Shown: positions 17,140-26,076 of the stretch, piece after piece
How positions within the stretch are numbered: position 1 is the stretch's first letter
How the letters are laid out: every line of letters starts with the position of its first letter
DNA from: Thiosocius sp963808165
Lineage (GTDB): Bacteria; Pseudomonadota; Gammaproteobacteria; Chromatiales; Chromatiaceae
Length of the DNA stretch: 64,000 nt
NCBI GenBank assembly: GCA_963808165.1
Contig: CAWEET010000016.1
Coordinates: 1-64,000 of the forward strand
Reading direction: 5' to 3'
Notes under the pieces: generated by a model
Told to the model about the DNA's origin: nothing
Database searches by the model: none
The model's input: the letters and a program-made list of their open reading frames with translations, nothing else
Program-made: the position numbers and the translations under genes

Positions 17140-17249
17140 GCCGCGATTTCGAAGACATCACAAAAAATTCATTTTTGATGACCCTGTTCCGCAGATAGGT
17201 AGCCTTTGCATGCTGCCAGGCCCTTTAGTTTTGTAGTGCAATCCCCCCC

Positions 17250-17350
17250 TTTATTGCCGCACCTGGAAGTAGGCTCAGGCGGCAGGCAGCTGGTCGCCGA
17301 ATGCAACGTGGGGCGCTTGCTCGTCGTCAAACCGAACGGCAAGGTTCGGT
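17250..17350 (+). pseudogene. DUF4342 relic
   Basis: The frame reads LEVGSGGRQLVAECNVGRLL followed by VVKPNGKVR and a stop. It parallels VGGRQLVA…GNVRRLLVVKPNG of the intact neighbour, with an internal deletion of about nine residues and loss of the membrane half. It is a decayed tandem duplicate. Confidence 0.6.
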
Positions 17351-17436
17351 AGTCTCCCCGCGAAGCTCTTCTGCCCTCGTTATAAGCCTCGGTTACACAG
17401 TCCTCGCTGGATTCAGCCGTGCGCTGGTACTGATGC

Positions 17437-17574
17437 CTGAACAGCGCCAAGGCCATCAAAGCAGGCCTCAGGCTCATCCGTCGGGTTGAATATCTCGACG
17501 CAGACGAAGGGAAACGTTATGTGCTCATTATCAACCAGATGCGTTGGTCCGCGCGCACCATGGCAGACATCTAG
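17437..17574 (+). pseudogene. IS4-family transposase relic
   Basis: A 45-codon open stretch includes LRLIRRVEYLDADEGKRYVL and RWSARTMADI before a stop. This is the region of IS4-type DDE transposases just before the YREREW-like segment (…TGKRY.FLTN.F..SAKTIADIY…). Nothing else of the transposase is left. Confidence 0.5.
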
Positions 17575-17845
17575 ACGAAGGTGACTGGAATGAAAACGAG
17601 TAGTGAGGTGAGGATGCCGATTTCGTAATTGCCGATCATCATGACTCGCACCTCACATCAGAGTTTTTCTGAGAACCCTGGCTTTCCGTTTTTTTTCGAG
17701 TCTCGATTCGGAACAAGACCCAAATTCCGGATAGATCTTACGACTCACCGAATGTGGTCAAAGCCTCTTGTGCGGAGCAACGAGAAGGCGCGCTACAGTT
17801 CTGCGGCTGGAGTTTTTCTGTCCGGTCTTCTCAAACCCTGTCGCG

Positions 17846-17989
17846 TTATGCGCGACGTTGCGTCAAGCGCAGGAGCCCATCGCTGATCAGATAAGCGGCC
17901 ACGATATAGTTCAGCAGTTTGGGTTTCAGAAGTACCAGGATTCCTGCGCCCAGAGCGAGTGCCGGACTGGAAAGGACGGGTTGTGCCAT
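17846..17989 (-). CDS. DUF3096-like 47-residue membrane peptide
   Basis: A short gene with an excellent ribosome-binding site: AGGAG six bases before ATG 17989. The product has one long hydrophobic segment containing ALGAGILVLLKPKLLNYIVA, then AYLISDGLL and a basic tail RLTQRRA. The pattern (L.AGILILI.P.LLNYIVAIYLI..GLL) is that of DUF3096. It is probably an inner-membrane peptide; function unknown. Confidence 0.72.
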   Translation of the reverse strand: MAQPVLSSPALALGAGILVLLKPKLLNYIVAAYLISDGLLRLTQRRA

Positions 17990-18673
17990 GCCTGTCTCCT
18001 TGTAATTGACCAAGCGGCAGAATCAGTTCGACCGAATGAAATCGATACCGATCTTTCATGCCATGTTTCTTCTACTTTTCTTTTCGCTCATCCAAGGGGC
18101 AATTTACTACATGCCGGCCTGATTGAAAAAATATCCCATCAACATCAACTGTGGAAGTCTCGCTCAGGATACCCGCAAGGGAAAGACGGATGATCTGATG
18201 CAGGTCAAGCGAAGTCGAACTCTGGACGCAAATACGTAAGGCTTGCTTTTTTGCGCAGAATTTCGCAGCTCCTTCCGAGTGTCTGTACTGCGCGATGGCG
18301 GTTCGACGGATCCTGGTCATTCCATCGCAGTGCAGCCGGCAGGATCGTATTCGAGCGAATGCTGCCAACGAGCCGGCCACAGTTTCGCTTGCCTCTGCGA
18401 ACACCGTATCGGCGTGTCCCTTTCTGCCTGGTCTCGAAATACGACGGGGCGATCGACGCCGTGCCCGGATTGCGCTGCAGAGACGGCACTTACAACACTT
18501 GCGCCAACATGCTCGTCGATAAGATATCCGGCTGAGCGATTGCGTTTTTCCGGGGCACCGGTGTTTTTCTCACGGGGCGCGGCAGCCCACCGACCGGGGG
18601 GCATGCTTCCTCAGCTGGCATTCAGGGTTTGCCGTTGCGATACTGAACCCAGAAATTTTGGAGGGTGCACTCG
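17990..18673. other. No supported gene, 684 bp
   Basis: Several short open frames overlap on both strands, none with a ribosome-binding site, codon bias or recognisable motif. The stretch probably consists of decayed DNA between small genes. Confidence 0.4.
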
Positions 18674-18850
18674 ATGGGTTCTTTAATGCGTATGGTCGTC
18701 TGCGGGGGCTTGTTCGTGGCCGGCTATTACCTGGGGCGCCAATCATACCGGCTGGAGTCGCAGCAGGATCAGCCCGATATGTTTGAGGATCCGGATGCAG
18801 CGCCTGAGTCGGATGCGGTGGATTCCGGTAAAAAGCAATCGGGCGGCTGA
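18674..18850 (+). CDS. Small single-span membrane protein
   Basis: 58 residues from ATG 18674, with GGAGG about ten bases upstream (GTG 18665 is an in-frame alternative but sits on the ribosome-binding site). An N-terminal helix MRMVVCGGLFVAGYYLGRQ is followed by an acidic, Asp/Pro-rich tail. The helix is similar in style to the protein at 3253-3438. Function unknown. Confidence 0.6.
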   Translation: MGSLMRMVVCGGLFVAGYYLGRQSYRLESQQDQPDMFEDPDAAPESDAVDSGKKQSGG

Positions 18851-18943
18851 AACTGGTAGTGCGACAGGACGACGGCTGCCGGTCGCGCGTGGTGCGCTGC
18901 CCGATTATTCTTGGCCTTGAAAGGCTAATTTGGAGTATCAAAC

Positions 18944-19294
18944 ATGACTACCAAGCAGGCGTATAAGCTTTTGAAAAATGAAGATGTCGATAGTTTCAAT
19001 GCTTGGGTGAAGCAATGGCGAAAAAGCGGCAAGAAATCGATCGATCTCGATGACAAAAACCTGAGCGGCCTGAAACTCAAGGGTGCCGATCTGGCGAATG
19101 CCCACCTGAACGGTGCCAATCTGCGGGGAACCAATCTTGATGGCGCCAATCTGGAAGATGCAAGGCTCCGGCAGGCGGATTTGAGAAAGGCCTCTCTGCG
19201 AGGCGCCAACCTGAGCAACGCCAACCTTAGAAAGGCGAAAACGAGAGGGGCCGATCTCAAGAACGCCAAGAAAAAGGGTGTGAAAGGACTGTGA
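18944..19294 (+). CDS. Pentapeptide-repeat protein
   Basis: 116 residues. A charged N-terminal region (1-45) precedes about 12 tandem A(D/N)LxX units between residues 46 and 110, for example GADLANAHLNGANLRGTNLD, which fold as a right-handed quadrilateral beta helix. It ends in a Lys-rich KKKGVKGL. Proteins of this class act as DNA mimics, scaffolds or membrane-associated spacers; here the charged ends suggest binding to a partner. The gene is monocistronic by appearance. Confidence 0.88.
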   Translation: MTTKQAYKLLKNEDVDSFNAWVKQWRKSGKKSIDLDDKNLSGLKLKGADLANAHLNGANLRGTNLDGANLEDARLRQADLRKASLRGANLSNANLRKAKTRGADLKNAKKKGVKGL

Positions 19295-19313
19295 TTCGCT
19301 GAATACCCCGCAG

Positions 19314-19436
19314 TCACTTGAACAGGTTGCTGACAGAGCGCCTGATCTCGCGGTCAATCTCGATCCCGTCCTTGTCCATTACCCGGTCGAGCACCCGGCG
19401 GTTCTCCTGTGATTCACCTATGATCTGCGGGATCTG
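19314..19436 (-). pseudogene. C-terminal fragment of an unidentified protein
   Basis: A 40-codon frame with plausible coding character (RRVLDRVMDKDGIEIDREIR near its end) is closed at the 5' side by a stop and has no start codon at a fitting place. It looks like the last part of a lost gene. I do not recognise the parent. Confidence 0.35.
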
Positions 19437-20072
19437 CTATCCGGGATGGCGCATCAGTCGGTAACAGGCCCCGTCCCGCGTGTAGTTGAATGCCGCATAC
19501 TCGTCGCTGCGCCATAAGCTGTGGGAGCGATACGAGTCCTGGGTATGGAGCAGGTCGCATAGCGCGATGGCTCGCGCGATTGCACATTACCCCTTCGATA
19601 CGGCGCTTGACGATGCGCTGGAAGCGATGACTTGTGCCGAGATGGCGGTGATCGAGGCGCACGATCGCGGTGGGCATTAGGCCGGTCTCCAACTCGGCGA
19701 GCGTTGGGAGGACATGCTGCTGCATCTTGCGCTGACACCGGCGGACCTCATGGCGCGCGCGGTGAGGGTTAATCTGGCCGGAGGGTAGGCAGTACAAGAG
19801 GCCTTTCCTTCAACTGAATCGCCCGATCGCGGCCACCGGCCGACACCTGCGCGCGACCGTCCCGCTGACTGGCGAATACCATCAGGCCGACTGTTGGTGC
19901 GCGAATCCATCCCGGCGAGGCGTTCGCAGGCACGTTCTTCTTCGTTCGCCGACCACCAAACCAGCCGCCGGCAAGGCGGGCGCCTCGATGCTTCAGATTC
20001 AGCAGCTTTCGCGTCCAGGTGGGTGAGGCGCCGCCAGAGCCGGACAATGATTTTCACGTCGGGTAGCGACAG
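19437..20072. other. No supported gene, about 640 bp
   Basis: Short frames on both strands show no consistent coding character. The stretch seems to be degenerate sequence between the pentapeptide gene and the terC hairpins. Confidence 0.4.
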
Positions 20073-20094
20073 CGATCGGCCGAATGGCCGATCG
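20073..20094. repeat. Perfect hairpin, 9-bp stem
   Basis: CGATCGGCC-GAAT-GGCCGATCG is a perfect inverted repeat with a 4-base loop. It stands 26 bases from a second perfect hairpin, both downstream of terC on the minus strand. Confidence 0.6.
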
Positions 20095-20120
20095 ATTCGG
20101 CTTTCACCCGTAACCCGAAG

Positions 20121-20140
20121 CCACCGGCTTTCGCCGGTGG
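20121..20140 (-). terminator. Perfect hairpin just downstream of terC
   Basis: CCACCGGC-TTTC-GCCGGTGG is a perfect 8-bp stem with a 4-base loop, five bases beyond the terC stop. It lacks a T-run, so it may protect the mRNA 3' end rather than terminate by itself. Confidence 0.5.
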
Positions 20141-20145
20141 AGCAT

Positions 20146-20907
20146 TTACTCGCCCGGTTTTCCCGGCATCGTCTTGTGCAGGTGCACCGGCTCCGCCCGC
20201 TTCTTGCGCATGCGGATGTTGATGATCTCCACTCCGAAGGCGAAAGCCATGGCGAAGTAGACGTAGCCCTTGGGGACGTGCAGATCCAAGCCCTCACCGA
20301 GGAGCACTACGCCGACCAGGATAAGGAAGCTCAGGGCCAGCATCTTGATGCTCGGGTGCCTGTCCACGAACTCGCCGATGGGCTTGGCCGCGAGCATCAT
20401 GATAGCCACGGCGATGACGATGGCGATCACCATGACCGGTATGATGTCGACCATGCCGACCGCGGTAATGACCGAATCGAGGGAGAAGACAATGTCGATG
20501 ATGGCGATCTGCACCAGAACCATGCCGTAGCTCGCAACCGCCGCGGGCTTGCCGCTCTCTGTGTCCTCCTCACCCTCCACGCTCTCCCATATCTCCTGGG
20601 CGCTCTTCCACAGCAGGAACAGCCCGCCCAGGATCAGGATCAGGTCGCGCCCGGAGATCTCGTGCTCCAGGATCGTGAACAGGGGTTCGGTCAGACGCAT
20701 CATCCAGGCCAGCGACAGCAGCAGGAGCACCCGGGTGATCATGGCCAGCGACAGGCCTATGATCCGCGCGCTGTCGCGCTGATGCTCAGGCAGCCGGCCT
20801 ACCAGGATGGAAATGAAGATGATGTTGTCGATACCCAGGACGATTTCCAGGGAAGTCAGGGTCACCAAGGCTATCCACGCCTCGGGGCTGTAGATCCACT
20901 CAAACAT
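20146..20907 (-). CDS. TerC-family integral membrane protein
   Basis: 253 residues, seven or eight predicted transmembrane helices. The two family signatures with acidic residues inside the membrane are present: LEIVLGIDNIIFISIL near residue 25 and DIVFSLDSVITAVGM near residue 138. TerC proteins are implicated in tellurite resistance and in metal ion (Mn2+, Ca2+) export during metalation of secreted proteins. GGAGGG lies seven bases before ATG 20907. A TerB-like gene stands 1.6 kb away, and the Ca2+-type ATPase is in the same island. Substrate not determined. Confidence 0.9.
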   Translation of the reverse strand: MFEWIYSPEAWIALVTLTSLEIVLGIDNIIFISILVGRLPEHQRDSARIIGLSLAMITRVLLLLSLAWMMRLTEPLFTILEHEISGRDLILILGGLFLLWKSAQEIWESVEGEEDTESGKPAAVASYGMVLVQIAIIDIVFSLDSVITAVGMVDIIPVMVIAIVIAVAIMMLAAKPIGEFVDRHPSIKMLALSFLILVGVVLLGEGLDLHVPKGYVYFAMAFAFGVEIINIRMRKKRAEPVHLHKTMPGKPGE

Positions 20908-20940
20908 TTCTATACCCTCCGAATGGTGCTTGGTGCTCGG

Positions 20941-21180
20941 CTATGGATATTCGTCAGGTAACCGATCAATGTTCGGGGCACCCGACGTTAGGGTGACAGT
21001 GGCCATGATGTAATTCGTCTCACCGCCGCGGATGATGTTGCTGGTCTCATACAGAATCTGCCCGGCCAGTAGTAGCACGAACATGACAGAGGCTGTTAGC
21101 GACAGGCCTGGCACGTCCAATAATATTGCACCCAGACCGGCCAGTAGCGCAACCAGGATGCCCACCATCAGGAGAGCTAT
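20941..21180 (-). pseudogene. Bax-inhibitor-1 (BI-1/YccA) C-terminal relic
   Basis: The frame shows SVMFVLLLAGQILYETSNII followed by RGGETNYIMATVTL, the diagnostic last helices of BI-1/YccA proteins, preceded by two hydrophobic stretches. The usual SLYL.IYNLF ending is replaced by unrelated residues, and the N-terminal half is missing where an IS256-type relic abuts. Confidence 0.7.
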
Positions 21181-21182
21181 AG

Positions 21183-21625
21183 TCAAATCTGGTGTACGGA
21201 TGCTTCGGACGTGCCCTGCAATTGATCGTCTTCTACTCTTTCGCCGTCCTTGAATTTCACTCCCTCGACGACATCTGCTGATAGCTTGTAGCCTCGCAGG
21301 CGGCGACATTTCTTCTGCGGCATTCCCATCAGCTTCCAGGCCATCGTCAGTGTTGTCTTGCGACGGTCACAGTTTTTCGTCTTTGCCGTCCTCAGACGCA
21401 CCGTGGCAAACACCGATTCAATCGGGTTCGTTGTCCGGATATGTTGCCAGCGCATCGTCGGAAAACCATAAAACGCCAGCATCCATTCCTTGTCTTTCAC
21501 CAGGCAATCCATGGACTTCGGATACTTCGCGTGGCAACGCTTCACGCACTGCTCTAAAGCTTTGTTCGCAGTATCCCGCGTCTCAGCCATCCAGATGTCA
21601 TGCAGTGCCTCTTTGAACTGTCATC
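21183..21625 (-). pseudogene. IS256-family transposase C-terminal relic
   Basis: The frame holds ALHDIWMAETRDTANKALEQ, CLVKDKEWMLAFYGFP, HIRTTNPIESVFATVRLRT and WRRLRG-like RRLRGYKL, the C-terminal third of an IS256 Mutator-type transposase with the catalytic Glu in NPIES. The DD part of the catalytic core is absent. The fragment directly joins the BI-1 relic. Confidence 0.8.
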
Positions 21626-21866
21626 GATTCGGTTACCGGGCGAAAGCAGCTGACGAACATATTGCGCAACCTGAAACACGTACCCTTTGCCCTGCGCATC
21701 AGCAGTTAATCGGCTGATCGAGACCGGTCCGGCCGTGCCTGGGCGGGCCCTGCGCGGTCATCCGCGTTGTTCCGGGCCGCCCTCTTGAGGCAGAATGGCC
21801 CACTAGTAATTACGAAGCAGTACACTAGATTTACCAGGCAAAGGGGTTCCATGCACGGGTGAATGA

Positions 21867-22118
21867 ATGGACAAGAAAAGCTTGCTGAAGATCGTCAACC
21901 CGATTCTCCTGATTCTAATGGTGAATCAATTGGGTACCGGTTTTAAACCAAGACTCTATGGGCCTGGTACCTTCAGGCTGATGCACAAGCAGATGGCGGT
22001 GATCCTGTCGATCGTGCTCGTGGCTCATCTGACGTTGAACCTTGCATGGATCAGAAGCAGCTATTGGAAATCCAGGCCCAAAAAGCCGCGGCCCAATAGC
22101 CAGGCCGAATCCGTCTGA
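21867..22118 (+). CDS. DUF4405-like small membrane protein
   Basis: 83 residues with two transmembrane helices (about 8-25 and 42-60) and a basic Pro/Lys-rich tail. The pattern of a first helix starting NPILLILM, a loop, then LMHKQMAVILSIVLVAHLTL with LNLAWI resembles DUF4405, in which paired His residues are proposed to bind haem; here His40 and His54 lie on the second helix region. Haem binding is inference. The ribosome-binding site is weak. Confidence 0.6.
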   Translation: MDKKSLLKIVNPILLILMVNQLGTGFKPRLYGPGTFRLMHKQMAVILSIVLVAHLTLNLAWIRSSYWKSRPKKPRPNSQAESV

Positions 22119-22174
22119 AAACCATTGGCCTGTGCGGGGCACGAACCCCGGCGCTGGCGTGCGAGCGCCTTGGC

Positions 22175-22255
22175 TCAGCGTTTGGTAACTGGAATAACGC
22201 TTATGACACCGAGTTTGCTGATTCCAGACAGCATCATGAGCATTGGCATTATCAT
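22175..22255 (-). CDS. Tiny membrane peptide, 26 residues (family member 1)
   Basis: ATG 22255 opens a 26-residue hydrophobic peptide containing MLMMLSGISKLGVISVIPVTKR. It matches a second peptide at 24719-24808 in MLSGIS.LGV and in the T-K-R ending followed by TGA. Conservation of the end between two loci is the main support. The ribosome-binding site is poor. Confidence 0.45.
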   Translation of the reverse strand: MIMPMLMMLSGISKLGVISVIPVTKR

Positions 22256-22522
22256 CGCGAGCCGCCATACAGGCGAAGGGTCTGGTCGTTCGGCGAACTC
22301 GCCGCATCTGCTTCAACAAGGCGTCCGGTCCGAGCAAAACTGAAACAAATTTGTAATAGAACTGGACGCTTTGCTTTTCTCCAGGTTCATGATTGCCGGG
22401 CACTTTGCCTGAATGCATCGTCTTTGCGATCAGAGGCGTTAGACTGTCAGGTGGCCGAGAAATGACAGTTGGGCAATGGCCGGCACGTGCGTCGGCTGCG
22501 ATGACTGTGCGGGGATATAAGG

Positions 22523-22975
22523 ATGCTGGAGAAGATTCGAGCACTGTTCGCCCGAAAAGCAGCGGAGGCCGGCGACAACGAGGCAGCCCTTCATCTGGCT
22601 GCCGCGGTTCTCATGGTGAAAGTGGCCGGATCCGATCAAAGCATTGACGAAACGGAGATCCTGCGCCTGCGTTCGACGCTTCGACGCGATTGGCAGCTCG
22701 GTGAGACGGACCTGGACGGCCTGGTGGCAGTCGCACGAGACGCGTCTGACGCTAGTGATTCTCTTCAAAAACACATCGATGTGATCAACCGCAATTTCTC
22801 GCCGGCGCGTAAGCTGGGACTGGTCCGTAGTCTATGGCAGGCGGCATGCGCCGATGGTCAGATCCACCGCGACGAGGAACAGCTGATCCGGCGTCTGGCC
22901 GATCTGCTGCACGTATCTGGCGAGGAGTTCATACGCAGCAAACATTGGGCGCGTGACTCGCAAGAGGGAGAGTGA
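22523..22975 (+). CDS. TerB-like tellurite-resistance-family protein
   Basis: 150 residues, all helical. Both acidic loops of the TerB fold are visible: VAGSDQSIDETEILRLR (about 36-52) and AACADGQIHRDEEQLIRRL (about 109-128), each with the D…I..(D/E)E pattern that can bind divalent metal. TerB-like proteins occur with TerC in metal and stress modules. The start ATG 22523 follows GGGGA. The terC gene lies on the opposite strand 1.6 kb upstream. Confidence 0.82.
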   Translation: MLEKIRALFARKAAEAGDNEAALHLAAAVLMVKVAGSDQSIDETEILRLRSTLRRDWQLGETDLDGLVAVARDASDASDSLQKHIDVINRNFSPARKLGLVRSLWQAACADGQIHRDEEQLIRRLADLLHVSGEEFIRSKHWARDSQEGE

Positions 22976-23070
22976 GTCGACCTATCAGGCGCCGTGTGGT
23001 TTTATTAGGAAAGCTCGTAGCGGGTTGCGGAACAGACTGCGCAGATTCCCCTGTTTGACCTCCAGGCGCT

Positions 23071-23184
23071 GCTCTCCAAGGTAGGGAAGTCAGCGTCCGC
23101 ATAGTATTGCTGCTGGTCATCCAAGGGGCCTTGTGACCAGTCCGTGCGAGTCTGGTGTTTGGGCAGCTCGATGTTCAACACGCC
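23071..23184 (-). pseudogene. Ribonuclease D (rnd) relic
   Basis: The frame carries VLNIELPKHQTRTDWSQGPL and DDQQQYYADAD, which parallels the RNase D exonuclease region LN.EL.K..TRTDWL.RPL…Q..YAADDVRYL. The last catalytic segment is altered, and nothing else of the gene is visible nearby. Confidence 0.65.
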
Positions 23185-23285
23185 CGTAGCCGGACTATCA
23201 CGGTGCACTTGAATCCCTTGAGTTAGAGGAGGCCTATGGTTCGCGTCTATCCTCAGACTCGTCAACAACGATAAAGAGAAACGAT

Positions 23286-24533
23286 ATGGATAAAAAAACC
23301 AAGACCATCTCGAGGAAATCCCTTGGTCGCAAATGGGGCGGAACACTTGACCAAAACCTTGCCGCCAACCAACGGTTCTCGGCGGACACTGATTCTAAAA
23401 AGATCAACCTCGGTGTCGGGACGAATGTTGGTGCTGACGGTAAATCCTGGAATCAGGCTAGCACTTTCCCAGCTTCCCTTCTCCAGTTGGTGAATGATAT
23501 CGGTGACGTCTGCGGCAGCTACAACCCCGCCAAGGATGTGCAGCAGGCTGCAGCAGAGTTCGTACTAGGCCAGCAGTTGAGACTCCCCTCGAGCATCTGG
23601 AATCGTTGCGTTACCAGCTTCACGGCTGGCGGCGGATCGGGTGCGGTCGGTCGGTCGATTGACTTCGTTACCGCTCAACATGCCGACATCCGGCATCTCA
23701 ATCTGCAGCGGTACTCATGGGTCGGCTACGATTCCATCGCTTACAACCGTGGACTTGGCACGCGACCAATACCCATTGAGCTAGCCAAGCTGCCGCGGAA
23801 GGGTTTGGATGTTCTTCAAACCATCCACAACGGGAGCGGATTGCTCGTCCCCGCCAAAAACTGGAGACGGGCCAGCACGATTTTTGCTCATCGCGACCAG
23901 CCAGTGATATTGGATATCCCCTACACCGGATTTGATCATGCCGAACTTCCCTACGACGAAGCATTGAACAGCTCGGCGGAGCCGCTGCTGACTCTCGTTG
24001 ATGCAGGTGCGCCTGTCGTGGTCGGGTTCGGACCGACGAAGGTATTCAATACATTCAAATACCGTCCTGGCGGGGCAACCGTCGTGATTTGTCGCACTGA
24101 GAAGGAAGCCAGACACGCCCGAAATCGGATGATGTCCAATGCCCGTGGCGGCACGGGCTTTATTGACATAGCCACCTACGCGCTCATGAAAGCGATGGCG
24201 GAAAACCCGAGCGGTCTCAGTACCGATCACGCCAAGATCTTGCAACGCCTGAATCAGGCTGAGCAGGACTGGGCGAAAAACGCCGCTGGTACGCCGCTGG
24301 CTGATTTCTTCGACTCCAGCTACGGCGGTCTGTTCCGTATCCTGCCCGTGCAGCCCGGTACGGTAGAGGCCTTGGCGGAGCAACATATTCATGTCGTGTA
24401 TGTGGATAAGAAGTTGATTCGAATCAATATCATGGGGTTGCCTCACGGTGAGCAGACGGAAGAAGTCGTGCAGGCGTTGTCAAGCCGCTGCACGGAGGAG
24501 TTACCGAAGGCGCTTCGCCCGTTCGCTGCCTGA
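23286..24533 (+). CDS. Divergent aspartate-aminotransferase-like PLP enzyme
   Basis: 415 residues of fold-type I. Landmarks follow aspartate aminotransferase in order: KINLGVGTNVGADGK at 39-53, HNGSGLLVP at 181 (HNPTGxDP in the family, with Pro lost), VILDIPYTGF with Asp210 for the pyridine nitrogen, GFGPTKVFNTFKYRPGG with Lys252 as the Schiff-base candidate, and LIRINIMGL near the C-terminus with the carboxylate-binding Arg. The motif around the lysine differs from the usual SxAKNFGLYxERxG. Substrate specificity is therefore open. It stands alone between relics, in an island with no amino-acid biosynthesis genes. Confidence 0.78.
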   Translation: MDKKTKTISRKSLGRKWGGTLDQNLAANQRFSADTDSKKINLGVGTNVGADGKSWNQASTFPASLLQLVNDIGDVCGSYNPAKDVQQAAAEFVLGQQLRLPSSIWNRCVTSFTAGGGSGAVGRSIDFVTAQHADIRHLNLQRYSWVGYDSIAYNRGLGTRPIPIELAKLPRKGLDVLQTIHNGSGLLVPAKNWRRASTIFAHRDQPVILDIPYTGFDHAELPYDEALNSSAEPLLTLVDAGAPVVVGFGPTKVFNTFKYRPGGATVVICRTEKEARHARNRMMSNARGGTGFIDIATYALMKAMAENPSGLSTDHAKILQRLNQAEQDWAKNAAGTPLADFFDSSYGGLFRILPVQPGTVEALAEQHIHVVYVDKKLIRINIMGLPHGEQTEEVVQALSSRCTEELPKALRPFAA

Positions 24534-24718
24534 TTAATCCCCGGGATCTCCGACAAGCCCCCACTCGCCTGAGGAGATAATTGCAACAGTTGTCCGCCCC
24601 CACCCAGCGGGATTGGCCTACAGACGTATGATCCGCTCGACCCGGGCGCCGGCCACCCGATTCCGAATTGTTGCTGGGCATGAGTCTGAAGCCATGACCG
24701 ACTGGGCGGGGGAGTGAA

Positions 24719-24808
24719 TCAGCGTTTGGTGGCCAGAATAATGCGTGCAACACCCAACGCGGAAATTCCGGACAGCATAACAATCATTGGCAATATCATC
24801 ACACACAT
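24719..24808 (-). CDS. Tiny membrane peptide, 29 residues (family member 2)
   Basis: ATG 24808 opens a 29-residue peptide with MILPMIVMLSGISALGVARI and the ending LATKR. It is homologous to the peptide at 22175-22255. One hydrophobic helix ends in a basic tail, as expected for a small inner-membrane peptide. The frame remains open further upstream without conserved sequence. Confidence 0.45.
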   Translation of the reverse strand: MCVMILPMIVMLSGISALGVARIILATKR

Positions 24809-25230
24809 CCAGAAAGGCCCCAGGATTCTCCGGCAGTACTGCGCCGACTGGCGAGCATGTGGCGCGCTGTATCTGGCTAGCTGCTGAAAACGACGTGTCC
24901 CGACGGTACTCGCACATGATCTCCGAACCGCCCTTCTCGAGCTTTCCCTTCGACACCAAGGGCTGAATGCCTGATTGATCGTGGCGTGATCGAAAGGGAT
25001 GGGGACCAGGGACGAACGCTCCGCATCACTGCCCAGATGGCGTGACCATTGCCGTTCACCCGGTCCGCGTGCTTTGTTATGATCCACACATCGGCACCGT
25101 TGTCATTGGAATATCTTTGCCAAGACAGTGGCTGTCTTTCGCGCATTTCAACGTCGCTGCGGGCGCGGGGCGCCGCTGTTAGCAGACTCGCTTCCGCGTC
25201 GACCGACGAGAACAATGGCAAGCCTCACCC
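24809..25230. other. No supported gene, 422 bp
   Basis: Only low-quality frames with mixed codon use are present. No repeat or RNA is recognised. Confidence 0.35.
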
Positions 25231-25371
25231 ATGCAAATGACTCTCAAAGAATTTCGTCATCTGGCCCAAGGCACACAGTCGATCGTTACTTCGGCAGCCG
25301 TGATCGCCGCCGTGGCGTTGGCCTGGCAAGTGTTCAAGACCTACCGCGATGCGCAGCAGGCGGGGGACTGA
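25231..25371 (+). CDS. Small single-span membrane peptide, 46 residues
   Basis: ATG 25231 to TGA 25371. A hydrophilic start MQMTLKEFRHLAQGTQS precedes a hydrophobic helix IVTSAAVIAAVALAWQVF and a short polar end KTYRDAQQAGD. The composition is protein-like, but no strong ribosome-binding site is seen. Unknown function. Confidence 0.45.
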   Translation: MQMTLKEFRHLAQGTQSIVTSAAVIAAVALAWQVFKTYRDAQQAGD

Positions 25372-25992
25372 TGGATCCGGTGTAATCCGCGCCTGCTCAC
25401 GCTGCGGTGCTTGCGGATGTAGCTGAGCACGGATCGGGCGCTGTCTACTTGGATTTGTGGGTCCAGTAACTAGGATGGCGTCGATTTTGCCGTGCACTTG
25501 TCAATGCGCCTGCCAATTTTCAGTCAAGTCACGGGGCGCCTTTTGATTATCGCGGATAATCTATCGGCAGTCAGAATATGAACCCGGGACTATGCCTCAT
25601 GGTGGAGCATTCCGGCGACGTCTTCTGTCATCAGGGCGTGGATCGCCGGCGCGGTCAGGCCGACCTCGGCCTCGCCTGCTCGCGTGCGCTCGTGGCCGCG
25701 AGCGAATTGCGCAACTGCTGCTCTATGGGAATTGAGCTCGGCACTTCCTCGGCCCTGGCGGCGCGACCATGGTCAGCGATCCGCAGACTGTCCTCGATCG
25801 TCGCATTGGCAGGCTCGATCGGCAAGGGCCAGCGAGGCTATCGTAGCAAACGCCGGCGGCGTGGCGAGAACATACAGCAGCCCGCCACCAGGCCCAATCG
25901 CGACCATCGCCAGGACCTGAAATGCTGATGCGCGTTGCGCGCCGCCCTGATCAATTCATCGAGGCGTTGGATCAACACCCTAGCTGCGTAGT
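25372..25992. other. No supported gene, about 620 bp
   Basis: Open frames on both strands lack start signals and recognisable motifs. The sequence looks degenerate. Confidence 0.35.
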
Positions 25993-26076
25993 TTAGAAGG
26001 CACGAATAAATGCCTGGCATGACACCAGGCCCACACTTGCAAGCAGAACGAGCGATCCAAAAATTCTCACCCACAT
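25993..26076 (-). CDS. Possible tiny membrane peptide, 27 residues
   Basis: ATG 26076 opens a 27-residue peptide: MWVRIFGSLVLLASVGLVSC followed by QAFIRAF. Size and plan resemble the peptides at 22175 and 24719, without clear sequence identity. Low support. Confidence 0.3.
   Translation of the reverse strand: MWVRIFGSLVLLASVGLVSCQAFIRAF

Noticed and set aside
20270..20961. Plus-strand frames with many Met/Asp/His
   Set aside because: Antisense shadows of terC membrane helices.
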